DNA of 11,315 nucleotides from IDS-8 sp036381215 (GTDB lineage: Bacteria; Pseudomonadota; Gammaproteobacteria; Steroidobacterales; Woeseiaceae), in NCBI GenBank assembly GCA_036381215.1, contig DASVDF010000013.1, positions 1-11,315 on the forward strand, in the 5' to 3' direction. A model generated the notes under the pieces. The model ran no database searches. It worked only from the letters and a program-made list of their open reading frames with translations, and had not been told where the DNA came from. Positions 5,622-11,315 of the stretch are shown one piece after another (the stretch's first letter is position 1; every line of letters begins with the position of its first letter). The position numbers and the translations under genes were made by a program.

Positions 5622-7663
5622 GTCGCGGCCCTCGCACGGCGCACCTGCTTGCGGCGCCAGACGGCGAACAGAACGAAAGCAATGAGCAACACCGGGACGA
5701 GCGCGATGTTGATGATCTTGAGCGCAATGCCGAGCTGCTCGATGTCGCGGTCGAGACCGCGCTGCACCGCGCGCAGCTCCTGGCGAATCTCGGCACGCCG
5801 GTCGATGAAACGGTCGACCTCCGCCTGCTGCTCCGGCGTCATCAGGATGTTGCCGGAGTCGTTGCGCGACGCCTGCAGCTCGGACAGGCGGCGCTCGGTC
5901 TCGTCGAGCTCCTGCTGCAGGCGTTGCTGAGTCTGCTGGAACTGCGCCTGGGCCTCGGCGCGCAGCGCTTCGACGCGCGTGAACGGCCGCGAATAGCTCG
6001 CGCGGCTGCGCACCGCGATGAGATCGTTGCTGCCGGAGAGATTTTCGAGAGCGTTGACCACGAAGGTGCCGTTGTCGGCGAACGCATTCGCTATCTGCTG
6101 GCCGAAGAAATCCTGGACCTGCACCCACATGCGGTTGCTCAGGAGATCGACGTCCGCAACCACGACGATGTTGGCGGGCTCGACGGATTCGCTCAGGTGA
6201 CCCGCCGCATCGGTCTTCTTTGCGCCGTCGGTCGCCGCGGGCTTCGCGTCCTGGTCGCCTGCGGCGGCATCCGCGTCGGCAGCCCCGGCATCGTCACCGG
6301 CGGCATCGGCATCCGCGCCGGAATCGCCAGTCGCCGCGGCCGGCTCGCTCGCGTCCTCACCGTTGCCGGCCGCCTCCGCGTCATCACCGCCGGGCGGACC
6401 GTCGGGGAACGCGCTCTTGAGCGGACCGCTGAGACGGGCCGCGATGACATAGCGCTGGCCGGTCGGTGCAAAATCGTTCAGCAGCGTCTCCGGATCGGGC
6501 AGGAAACGGAACTTCGCTGCGGAGAGCGTCTCCGCGGAATCGCTGGAGGTGATCAGCGGCTCGACGGTCGGCGCCTTCTCCTCGTCGAATGCGAAATGCC
6601 CGGCGGTGCCGAAGTTGATGATCTCCAGGTCGCCGGTGACGACGTCGTCCGCGCTGCGCTGCTCGGCGGTGACGCCGAGCAGGCCCGGGTGCACCACCGG
6701 CCGGCCGGCCCTGCCGTTGATGCGCAACGCGAGCTCCGCGTCGGCCACCACTTCGTCCGTGGAAAACTTGACGCCCCAGGCGTCGAACAGCTTCGGGAGA
6801 TTGGAGCTCTGGCCCTGAGCCGGCATGCCGGCCATGCCGGGCGGCTGCGAAGCGTCCACCTCCGCGAGCGGGTCGACGAAGATCAGCGCCTTGCCGCCCC
6901 TCAGCATGAACTGATCGATGGCGTACAGGGTTTTGTCCGAAAGGTTCTTCGGCTGCACGATCCACAGCAGTCCGACGTCGTCGTCGATCTTCGTGAAGTC
7001 GGTCCCGAGGTCGCGCAGCTCGAAGAGCTGCTGCGCCTGCGTATACACCACCCACGGCGGCTCCATCTGCTGGAACTGCGGGTTGAAGTCGCCGCTCATC
7101 GACACGCCCGACACGAGGCCGATCACCGTGCGTTCCGGGTGTGCGAGCACGCTGACCAGGCGCGCGATGTCGTATTCCAGGAACTGTTCCTTGTCCGGAT
7201 CGAAGAAGCGGATGACCTCCTCGTCGTCGACCGCGTTCGTGCCGGCGAGACCCATGTAGATCGGGTCCGGGGACAGGCCCGACTGCACGCCCTGCAGCCC
7301 GAACTGCGCCGCGCGATCCTCCTCGACGGAAAACGGCACCGGGTCCACGACGTGCAACCGGATCATGCCGTCGGATGCCGACTCGAACTCTTCGAGCATC
7401 TCACGGATACGATTGGCGTAGCCGCGGATGTTCGGCAGGTTCGCGGTGGCCTGATCCGAGAAATAGAAGTAAAGGTTGATGGGCTCCTCGATGTCCTCGA
7501 GGATGCGCTGCGTGCCGTCCGACAACGTGTACAGGTTGTTCTCGGTGAGGTCGATGCGCCAGCCGCTGAACAGCTGGTTGCTCACGATGACGGCGGCGAT
7601 GAACGCGAGCGCGAGCAGCACGAGGCTGGTCGAGCTCAGGCGGCGTCGGGTGGTCGTGCTCAT
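5618..7663 (-). CDS. GldG-like ABC transporter auxiliary protein
   Basis: This 681-residue protein has a membrane segment near each end: about 12-32 (SLVLLALAFIAAVIVSNQLF) and about 645-668 (GIALKIINIALVPVLLIAFVLFAVW). The roughly 600 residues between them should face the periplasm. WRIDLTENNLYTLSDGTQRIL (35-55) and the region to about 410 match the GldG / ABC auxiliary family; GldG works with GldA and GldF in Bacteroidota gliding motility. An Ala/Asp/Gly-rich linker spans about 421-485, and Gln/Glu-rich coiled-coil helices (about 563-643) precede the last membrane segment. The ATG follows the permease stop by six bases and ends in a GTGA overlap with the next gene. Outside gliding bacteria the transported substrate is unknown. 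Confidence 0.9.
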   Translation of the reverse strand: MSTTTRRRLSSTSLVLLALAFIAAVIVSNQLFSGWRIDLTENNLYTLSDGTQRILEDIEEPINLYFYFSDQATANLPNIRGYANRIREMLEEFESASDGMIRLHVVDPVPFSVEEDRAAQFGLQGVQSGLSPDPIYMGLAGTNAVDDEEVIRFFDPDKEQFLEYDIARLVSVLAHPERTVIGLVSGVSMSGDFNPQFQQMEPPWVVYTQAQQLFELRDLGTDFTKIDDDVGLLWIVQPKNLSDKTLYAIDQFMLRGGKALIFVDPLAEVDASQPPGMAGMPAQGQSSNLPKLFDAWGVKFSTDEVVADAELALRINGRAGRPVVHPGLLGVTAEQRSADDVVTGDLEIINFGTAGHFAFDEEKAPTVEPLITSSDSAETLSAAKFRFLPDPETLLNDFAPTGQRYVIAARLSGPLKSAFPDGPPGGDDAEAAGNGEDASEPAAATGDSGADADAAGDDAGAADADAAAGDQDAKPAATDGAKKTDAAGHLSESVEPANIVVVADVDLLSNRMWVQVQDFFGQQIANAFADNGTFVVNALENLSGSNDLIAVRSRASYSRPFTRVEALRAEAQAQFQQTQQRLQQELDETERRLSELQASRNDSGNILMTPEQQAEVDRFIDRRAEIRQELRAVQRGLDRDIEQLGIALKIINIALVPVLLIAFVLFAVWRRKQVRRARAAT

Positions 7664-7669
7664 CGCTGC

Positions 7670-8404
7670 TCAGTCAGCCTGCTTCCATTGCAGGACGATG
7701 GTATTGGCGAACAGGAAGGTCCCGATGACGAGGGCGAAGTAGACGAGGTCACTGAGCTCGATCACTCCCTTGCTGATGTTTCCGAAATGGGTCAGGAAGC
7801 TCAGCGAGGCAATGCCGTCCAAAATCGCCTGGGGTGCCCATCCGGAAAACAGATCCAGCACCAGCGGAAAGCCCGAGAGCAGGAACGCGAAGCACACGAC
7901 GACAGTGATGACGAAGGCGATGACCTGGTTGCGCGTCGTCGCGGACAGGCAGGCACCGATCGCGAGAAAGCCGCCGGCCATGAGCAGGCTGCCGACGTAC
8001 CCGGCCAGTATCGCGCCGTTGTCCGGATCACCGAGGTAGTTGACGGTCATCCAGATCGGGAACGTGAGCGCGAGCGCGATGCCGGTGAACGCCCACGCGG
8101 CGAGGAATTTGCCGAGCACGGCTTCCCAGGGCGTGACCGGAAGGGTCATGAGCAGCTCGATGCTGCCGGTCTTCCTTTCCTCCGCCCAGAGCCGCATGGC
8201 GATGGCGGGCACCAGGAACAGGTACAGCCACGGGTGATAGTTGAAGAACGGTGCGAGGTCCGCCTGGCCGCGGTCGTAGAAATTGCCGAGGTAGAACGTG
8301 AACGCGCCCATGAGCAGCAGGAAAATTACGATGAACACGTAGGCGACCGGGGTCGCGAAGTAGCTCTGCAGCTCGCGCCGGAACAATGCCGCTATCGTGC
8401 TCAC
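7670..8404 (-). CDS. ABC-2 family permease, GldF-like
   Basis: This 244-residue integral membrane protein has about six membrane segments: residues ~15-39, ~56-72, ~95-118, ~130-152, ~161-185 and ~218-238. RLWAEERKTGSIELLMTLPV between the second and third is a hallmark of ABC-2 permeases of the GldF/NosY type. The start is the GTG of a GTGA overlap with the ATPase stop (8404-8401), giving MSTIAALFRRELQSYF, a typical beginning for the family. Together with the ATPase it should form the core of an exporter in the inner membrane. Substrate unknown. Confidence 0.92.
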   Translation of the reverse strand: MSTIAALFRRELQSYFATPVAYVFIVIFLLLMGAFTFYLGNFYDRGQADLAPFFNYHPWLYLFLVPAIAMRLWAEERKTGSIELLMTLPVTPWEAVLGKFLAAWAFTGIALALTFPIWMTVNYLGDPDNGAILAGYVGSLLMAGGFLAIGACLSATTRNQVIAFVITVVVCFAFLLSGFPLVLDLFSGWAPQAILDGIASLSFLTHFGNISKGVIELSDLVYFALVIGTFLFANTIVLQWKQAD

Positions 8405-9345
8405 GTGCTCGCCGCTCCGGTGATCTGCCGGAACACGTCGTCGAGGCGACCGCCCTCCAGCTGCAGGCTGGCCACCGGCCACCCGCGCGCCGCGACGAGA
8501 TCGGAGACCTCGCGCCACGGCTCGACATTGAGCGCTCCCTTGCGCGGCATGGCGACGATGGCGCCGTGCAGGCGATCCGCTTCGGTGTCGGCCACGGAGG
8601 GCAGCTTCGCGATGGCCGAACGCACCTCGTCGAACGCCGTGCCGTTCGCCAGCATCACCCGCACCGCATTGTGGTAGCGCGAGCGCGCGGCCAACCCGGC
8701 GGGCGTGTCGTCCGCGAGGATGCGTCCGTCGGAAATGATGATGGCGCGCGTGCACACGGCTTCGACTTCCTCGAGGATGTGCGTCGAAATGACGATGAGC
8801 TTGTCCGCGGACATGGAGCGGATCAGCTCGCGCACTTCGTGCTTCTGGTTCGGATCGAGCCCGTCCGTCGGCTCGTCGAGGATCAGCACGTCCGGATCGT
8901 GCAGGATCGCCTGCGCGAGACCTACCCGGCGCTTGAAACCCTTGGACAGCGTATCGATGCTCTGGTCGAGCACCGGCCCGAGATGCAGCTCCTCGATCAC
9001 CGCGTCCAGGCGCTGCTTGCGCCGGTCGCCCTCGAGATTGCGGACGTCCGCAATGAAATCGAGGAAGCTGCGCGGCGTCATCTCGGGCCACGACGGCGCG
9101 CCCTCGGGCAGGTAGCCCAGGTGCCGCCGCGCGGCGAGCGCCTGCAGGGCGACGTCGTGGCCGCAGACCACGGCCCGGCCGCCGTCCGGCGCCACGAAGC
9201 CCGTGATCATCTTCATCGTGGTGGATTTGCCGGCGCCGTTCGGGCCGAGGAAGCCCAGCACCTCGCCCGGCTTGCAGCTGAAACTCAAGTTGTCGACGAC
9301 CGTGTGATCGCCGTAGCGTTTTGTCAGTTCGCTGATTTCGATCAT
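8401..9345 (-). CDS. ABC transporter ATP-binding protein, GldA-like
   Basis: This 314-residue ATPase has Walker A GPNGAGKST (34-42), signature LSKGF (133-137) in place of LSGGQ, Walker B VLILDEPTDGLDP (153-165) and the switch histidine His189 in STHILEE. At the Q-loop the sequence is LPEGAPSWPEMT (79-90), with Gly82 where many relatives have Gln or a polar residue. The 100 or so residues after the nucleotide-binding domain form the C-terminal extension common in ABC-2 exporter ATPases. The ATG at 9345 gives the family start MIEISELTKRYG; an in-frame ATG 14 codons upstream would add an Arg/Pro-rich tail with no similarity to the family. It is the first gene of the five-gene unit and has its own candidate promoter. 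Confidence 0.93.
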   Translation of the reverse strand: MIEISELTKRYGDHTVVDNLSFSCKPGEVLGFLGPNGAGKSTTMKMITGFVAPDGGRAVVCGHDVALQALAARRHLGYLPEGAPSWPEMTPRSFLDFIADVRNLEGDRRKQRLDAVIEELHLGPVLDQSIDTLSKGFKRRVGLAQAILHDPDVLILDEPTDGLDPNQKHEVRELIRSMSADKLIVISTHILEEVEAVCTRAIIISDGRILADDTPAGLAARSRYHNAVRVMLANGTAFDEVRSAIAKLPSVADTEADRLHGAIVAMPRKGALNVEPWREVSDLVAARGWPVASLQLEGGRLDDVFRQITGAAST

Positions 9346-9387
9346 GAGTCTTGGTCGGCCGGGCGGTCGCCCGCGGTGTGGCCGCAT

Positions 9388-9416
9388 CTTTTAGCAAAAA
9401 CGTTTTTGGGTATCAA
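9388..9416 (-). promoter_or_regulatory. Sigma70-like promoter with palindromic spacer for the ABC unit
   Basis: On the - strand, TTGATA (9416-9411; 5 of 6 to TTGACA) is followed by exactly 17 bases and then TAAAAG (9393-9388; 4 of 6 to TATAAT). The spacer contains the perfect 14-base palindrome CAAAAACGTTTTTG (9395-9408). The -35 box overlaps the TGA stop of the MBL gene. The predicted transcript start is about 35 bases before the ATG at 9345. The match is by eye and untested, but it is AT-rich in a very GC-rich region. Confidence 0.55.
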
Positions 9417-10501
9417 GGCTTGGCTTTCGTCCCTTGCATTGCCGGATGGCGGCTCCGGTACCACGTAACGCCGTCCGCATCGGTTTCCGCGTCAATCCGA
9501 CCGCTTTCGAGCAGATAATTCAGGTGCGCGATCGATTCTCCCGCCGCCATGATCAGGTTCTTGTCATCGATTGCGCTCTTGAACAGCGCAGGGAACGCAT
9601 CGACCGCACGCAGCGGCTCGCGGCACAGCGCTTCCAGCCGCTCGAGCCCCGCGCGGTGTTCCTCGAGCAGCTCGTCGAGGCGCTCGTGTGCACCGCGAAA
9701 CGGCCGTCCGTGCGCCGGCAGCACGAGGACGTCCGCGGGCACTTCCTCTTTCATCCTCGCCAGCGACTCCAGCCACTCCTCGAGGGGATTCGCGGCGGGC
9801 TCCGTCGGGTACACGCTCACGTTGGACGAGATCGTCGGCAGCAGCTGGTCGCCGGAGATCAGCACGTTCAACCCGGGACAGTACAGGCACGCATGCTCCG
9901 GCGAGTGCCCGCGGCCGACGATCACCTTCCAGGCATGCCCGCCCAGCAACAGCTCTTCGCCGTCCTGCAATCGCCGGTACGAGTCCGGGAGCGGCGCCAC
10001 GTAACGGCCGAACATCCCGAATAGACGCTCGTAGCGATCCATCGCCTCCGGCGGAAAACCGGCGGCGCGATAAAAACGCGTCCCGGCCTCGGGCGCCGGC
10101 CTGCCCGTGTCCGCGACCAGCACCCGGCACAGCAGGTACTCCTCGCGCGTCATCCACACGTCCGCCCCGAAGCGCGCCGCCAGCCAGCCGGTGCAGCCCA
10201 CGTGGTCCGGGTGCAGGTGCGTCGCAATCACGCGCACGGCCGGCCGGCCGTGCATCGCCGCTGCGAACACGTCCTCCCACACGCCCTTCGTCACGTCCGT
10301 GTGCACGCCGGAATCCACTATCGTCCAGCCGTCGTCCTCCTCCAGCAGCCACAGGTTGATGTGCCCCAGCGTCCAGGGCAGCGGCATCCGCAACCATACG
10401 ATGCCCGACCCCACCGGCATCGTCGCACCGGAATCCGGTTTTTCCGCAAATTCGTACCGCACGGCGCCCGTGCCCTTCCGCTGGCCCATGCCGGCCATCA
10501 T
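9413..10501 (-). CDS. MBL-fold metallo-hydrolase with C-terminal winged helix (LACTB2-like)
   Basis: This 362-residue protein has the zinc-binding motif THLHPDHVG (His95, His97, Asp99, His100), then His199 in GHSPEH, Asp218 in ISGDQLL and His264 in LPAHGRPF, so the di-metal site is complete. The fold hydrolyses thioesters, lactones, phosphodiesters and other bonds, and the substrate here is unknown. The end, ESIAHLNYLLESGRI plus GVTWYR, resembles the small winged-helix domain of LACTB2-type hydrolases. The ATG at 10501 has GGAGGG seven bases before it; an in-frame start at 10606 would lie inside the repeat. No signal peptide is seen, so it is probably cytoplasmic. It sits upstream of the ABC unit with a 67-base gap holding a separate promoter, so co-transcription is possible but not required. 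Confidence 0.92.
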   Translation of the reverse strand: MMAGMGQRKGTGAVRYEFAEKPDSGATMPVGSGIVWLRMPLPWTLGHINLWLLEEDDGWTIVDSGVHTDVTKGVWEDVFAAAMHGRPAVRVIATHLHPDHVGCTGWLAARFGADVWMTREEYLLCRVLVADTGRPAPEAGTRFYRAAGFPPEAMDRYERLFGMFGRYVAPLPDSYRRLQDGEELLLGGHAWKVIVGRGHSPEHACLYCPGLNVLISGDQLLPTISSNVSVYPTEPAANPLEEWLESLARMKEEVPADVLVLPAHGRPFRGAHERLDELLEEHRAGLERLEALCREPLRAVDAFPALFKSAIDDKNLIMAAGESIAHLNYLLESGRIDAETDADGVTWYRSRHPAMQGTKAKP

Positions 10502-10508
10502 CTCACGA

Positions 10509-10514
10509 CCCTCC
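10509..10514 (-). promoter_or_regulatory. Ribosome binding site of the MBL gene
   Basis: On the - strand GGAGGG lies seven bases before the ATG at 10501 and decides that start over the upstream in-frame ATGs at 10552 and 10606. Confidence 0.75.
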
Positions 10515-10534
10515 ACACGGCCGCAGGCCTTCCC

Positions 10535-10557
10535 ACCGCAGGAGCCCGCCATGCGGG
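10535..10557 (+). repeat. REP-like palindrome 2
   Basis: It has a GCAGGAGC head followed by a perfect five-base stem (CCCGC, loop CAT, GCGGG at 10545-10557). The first 22 bases are an exact inverted copy of 478-499. It lies about 20 bases upstream of the MBL ribosome binding site and so would be in or near its leader or promoter. Confidence 0.65.
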
Positions 10558-10595
10558 CGATGCGGTGGCGATCGTGGCCCGCACTCTTTGGGATC

Positions 10596-10798
10596 GCATC
10601 GTTCACGCACGTTGGCGTTTGGCGGCTCCGGGCGGAGCCGCGACCGGGGGATGTCCTTGGCGGAATGGCTCCCTCTGGGCGCTGCGCGCCCTGACGGTCC
10701 GCTTTATTTCCGCCAAGGACATCCCCCGGCCACGGCTCCGCCCTTGTTTGCGATGACGCCGTGCGTGAACGATGCTGAGGGCTAACGTGCCTTCGTTC
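10596..10798 (+). repeat. Long hairpin repeat, copy 2, with terminal inverted repeats
   Basis: The ends gcatcgttcacgcacg (10596-10611) and cgtgcgtgaacgatgc (10760-10775) are perfect 16-base inverted repeats. Inside, 10644-10665 and 10708-10729 are perfect 22-base inverted repeats. The 42-base loop (10666-10707) contains a nested hairpin gggcgc-tgc-gcgccc (10677-10691). Between the outer and inner arms, gggcggagccg matches cggctccgccc with a one-base difference. The flank to 10798 is shared with copy 1. The structure is like a miniature inverted-repeat element of about 180 bases without coding capacity. No clear target-site duplication was found. Confidence 0.82.
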
Positions 10799-10821
10799 TT
10801 GCTATGTGCCTGCGTTCGGTC

Positions 10822-10844
10822 GCGCGCGGTGCGCGCTCCTACAA
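10822..10844 (-). repeat. REP-like hairpin 3
   Basis: Read on the - strand this is the head TTGTAGGAGC followed by GC-rich palindromic arms, a six-base stem gcgcgc-ggt-gcgcgc at 10822-10836. The TGTAGGAGC head plus alternating GC stem is the form I know from REP elements of Pseudomonas and Xanthomonadales relatives. It lies between hairpin repeat copies 2 and 3. Confidence 0.65.
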
Positions 10845-10889
10845 CCCAAACACAGCGCACAACGCAAACGAAGGGGGCCACGGAACCAG

Positions 10890-10985
10890 GGCAGCACCGG
10901 TGGCGGCGGGGTGCCTTTGGGGGAAATAAAGCGGACCGCATGGGAGCCATTCCCCCAAAGGCACCCCGCCGTCGCCGGGGCTGCC
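10890..10985 (-). repeat. Long hairpin repeat, copy 3, opposite orientation
   Basis: The arms 10890-10925 and 10950-10985 pair over 36 bases with three mismatches; the inner 21 bases (10905-10925 with 10950-10970) are perfect. The loop is 24 bases. In reverse complement its loop region begins ggaatggctccc and ends cggtccgctttatttcc, exactly as in copy 2, but lacks the roughly 20 bases that form the nested hairpin there. The stem sequence differs from copy 2 at about 5 of 20 positions while remaining paired. Confidence 0.8.
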
Positions 10986-11062
10986 GAACTCGGCACGACA
11001 CCCACTATCCGCCGTCGCCGGTGCTGCCGAACCCGCCACGGAGAGCACCCGCCGTCGCCGTG
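10966..11062 (+). repeat. Short direct repeats, three copies
   Basis: The motif ccgccgtcgccgg begins at 10966 and 11009, with ctgccgaac following in both. A shorter version, ccgccgtcgccg, begins at 11049. The spacings are 43 and 40 bases. The first copy is part of the right arm of hairpin copy 3, and the second could also pair with the left arm (18 of 20 bases), so the array may have arisen by duplication of the arm. The spacing is irregular and the number too small for a CRISPR. Confidence 0.65.
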
Positions 11063-11089
11063 AGGACGGGCTGCAAAGGTGGTCCGGCG

Positions 11090-11314
11090 TCAGGCGGCGG
11101 CGCGGGGGGCGGTGCAGAAGTCGGCGAGGGCGGCACGGATCTGGTCGCGGACTTTGGCGGCGGCCTGTTCCTTTACGGGGCCGTAGCCGCGGATCTCGAG
11201 GTACAGCTTCACGATCGCGGTGGCCTGTGCGACGTTGGCGGGCGTGAGCTCGGCGAGCAGGGCGTCGACGGTTTCCTCGAATTCCGCGATGAGGCGGCGT
11301 TCGAGGCGGCGCTC
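11090..11314 (-). CDS. C-terminal end of indolepyruvate ferredoxin oxidoreductase-like protein (partial)
   Basis: The frame is open from the right edge of the window to the TGA at 11092-11090, giving the last 74 residues; the start lies outside. ERRLIAEFEETVDALLAEL, then TPAN, then IRGYGPVKEQAAAKV resembles the C-terminal DUF6537 region of long fused indolepyruvate ferredoxin oxidoreductases, in which I recall LTPAN and IRGYGHVK-type motifs. Those enzymes oxidatively decarboxylate aryl pyruvates to aryl-CoA using thiamine pyrophosphate and Fe-S clusters. No cofactor motif is in this fragment, so the call rests on the tail alone. Its stop is immediately followed by the repeat-filled spacer. 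Confidence 0.72.
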   Translation of the reverse strand, partial: ERRLERRLIAEFEETVDALLAELTPANVAQATAIVKLYLEIRGYGPVKEQAAAKVRDQIRAALADFCTAPRAAA

Positions 11315-11315
11315 G

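Larger units (their letters stand above)
10502..11089. other. Gene-free spacer with two long hairpin repeats and REP-like palindromes
   Basis: From left to right this stretch holds the MBL ribosome binding site, a REP-like palindrome (10535-10557), hairpin repeat copy 2 (10596-10798), another REP-like hairpin (10822-10844), hairpin repeat copy 3 in the opposite orientation (10890-10985), and short direct repeats up to the end of the - strand oxidoreductase gene. Small open frames on both strands only translate these repeats. I see no gene. Confidence 0.8.

Noticed and set aside
5525..8677. A 1050-codon open frame on the + strand
   Set aside because: It lies antisense to the GldG-like gene, the permease and parts of their neighbours, all with clear family motifs. 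Its translation shows no domain, and it is explained by GC-rich third positions on the opposite strand.
9395..9408. The 14-bp AT palindrome as a terminator of the MBL gene
   Set aside because: The stem is almost all A-T and lacks a GC stem with T-tract, while the flanking boxes fit a promoter better.
8386..9468. A 360-codon open frame on the + strand
   Set aside because: It is antisense to the ABC ATPase, whose Walker and signature motifs are unambiguous.
10603..11001. A 132-codon - strand frame with the peptide NEGTLALSIVHARRHR
   Set aside because: The same peptide type appears on the - strand near 0.4 kb, because both frames run through the repeat. It is repeat sequence, not a conserved gene.
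10966..11062. A CRISPR-like array
   Set aside because: There are only three short units, with unequal spacing and overlap with a hairpin arm; no cas gene is nearby.

Overview
The window is about 11.3 kb of GC-rich DNA with tightly packed, overlapping genes. MscL, a Cfa-type lipid methyltransferase, Gld-type ABC genes and REP-like palindromes point to a proteobacterium, most likely a gammaproteobacterium. That is an inference from gene types and style; no rRNA or other taxonomic marker is present.

Layout on the + strand: the last 75 codons of an inosose dehydratase-like TIM-barrel gene (1-228); a repeat-bearing spacer (229-584); mscL (585-1004); a 258-base spacer with several inverted repeats; then a two-gene unit, a cyclopropane-fatty-acid synthase-type methyltransferase (1263-2510) followed 14 bases later by a geranylgeranyl-reductase-type FAD oxidoreductase (2525-3508). 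It ends convergently against the next block.

Layout on the - strand, read right to left: the C-terminus of an indolepyruvate ferredoxin oxidoreductase-like protein (11314-11090); a 588-base spacer full of hairpin repeats; an MBL-fold hydrolase (10501-9413); then a five-gene unit running 9345 to 3607. This unit encodes an ABC ATPase, an ABC-2 permease, a GldG-like auxiliary membrane protein, a DUF4340-type membrane-anchored protein and a HAD-IA hydrolase. Three of its four junctions are 4-base start/stop overlaps and the fourth is a 6-base gap. A sigma70-like promoter with a perfect 14-bp palindrome in its spacer lies just before the ATPase, and its -35 box overlaps the stop codon of the MBL gene.

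How the genes may work together: the ABC block is a Gld-like transporter in which the ATPase and permease pair with two large proteins that should lie mainly outside the membrane. Both carry Ala/Asp/Glu-rich linkers. The methyltransferase and reductase probably act in sequence on a membrane lipid or isoprenoid chain; the product is unknown. MscL and the MBL protein look independent.

The most unusual non-coding content is a family of long hairpin repeats in the two gene-free spacers. Two copies share their loop ends but have different stem sequences that are each fully paired, so the stem changes are compensatory. A third copy shares the outer arm and right flank but has a different centre. 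REP-like palindromes lie beside them. No CRISPR array, tRNA, rRNA or transposase gene was seen.
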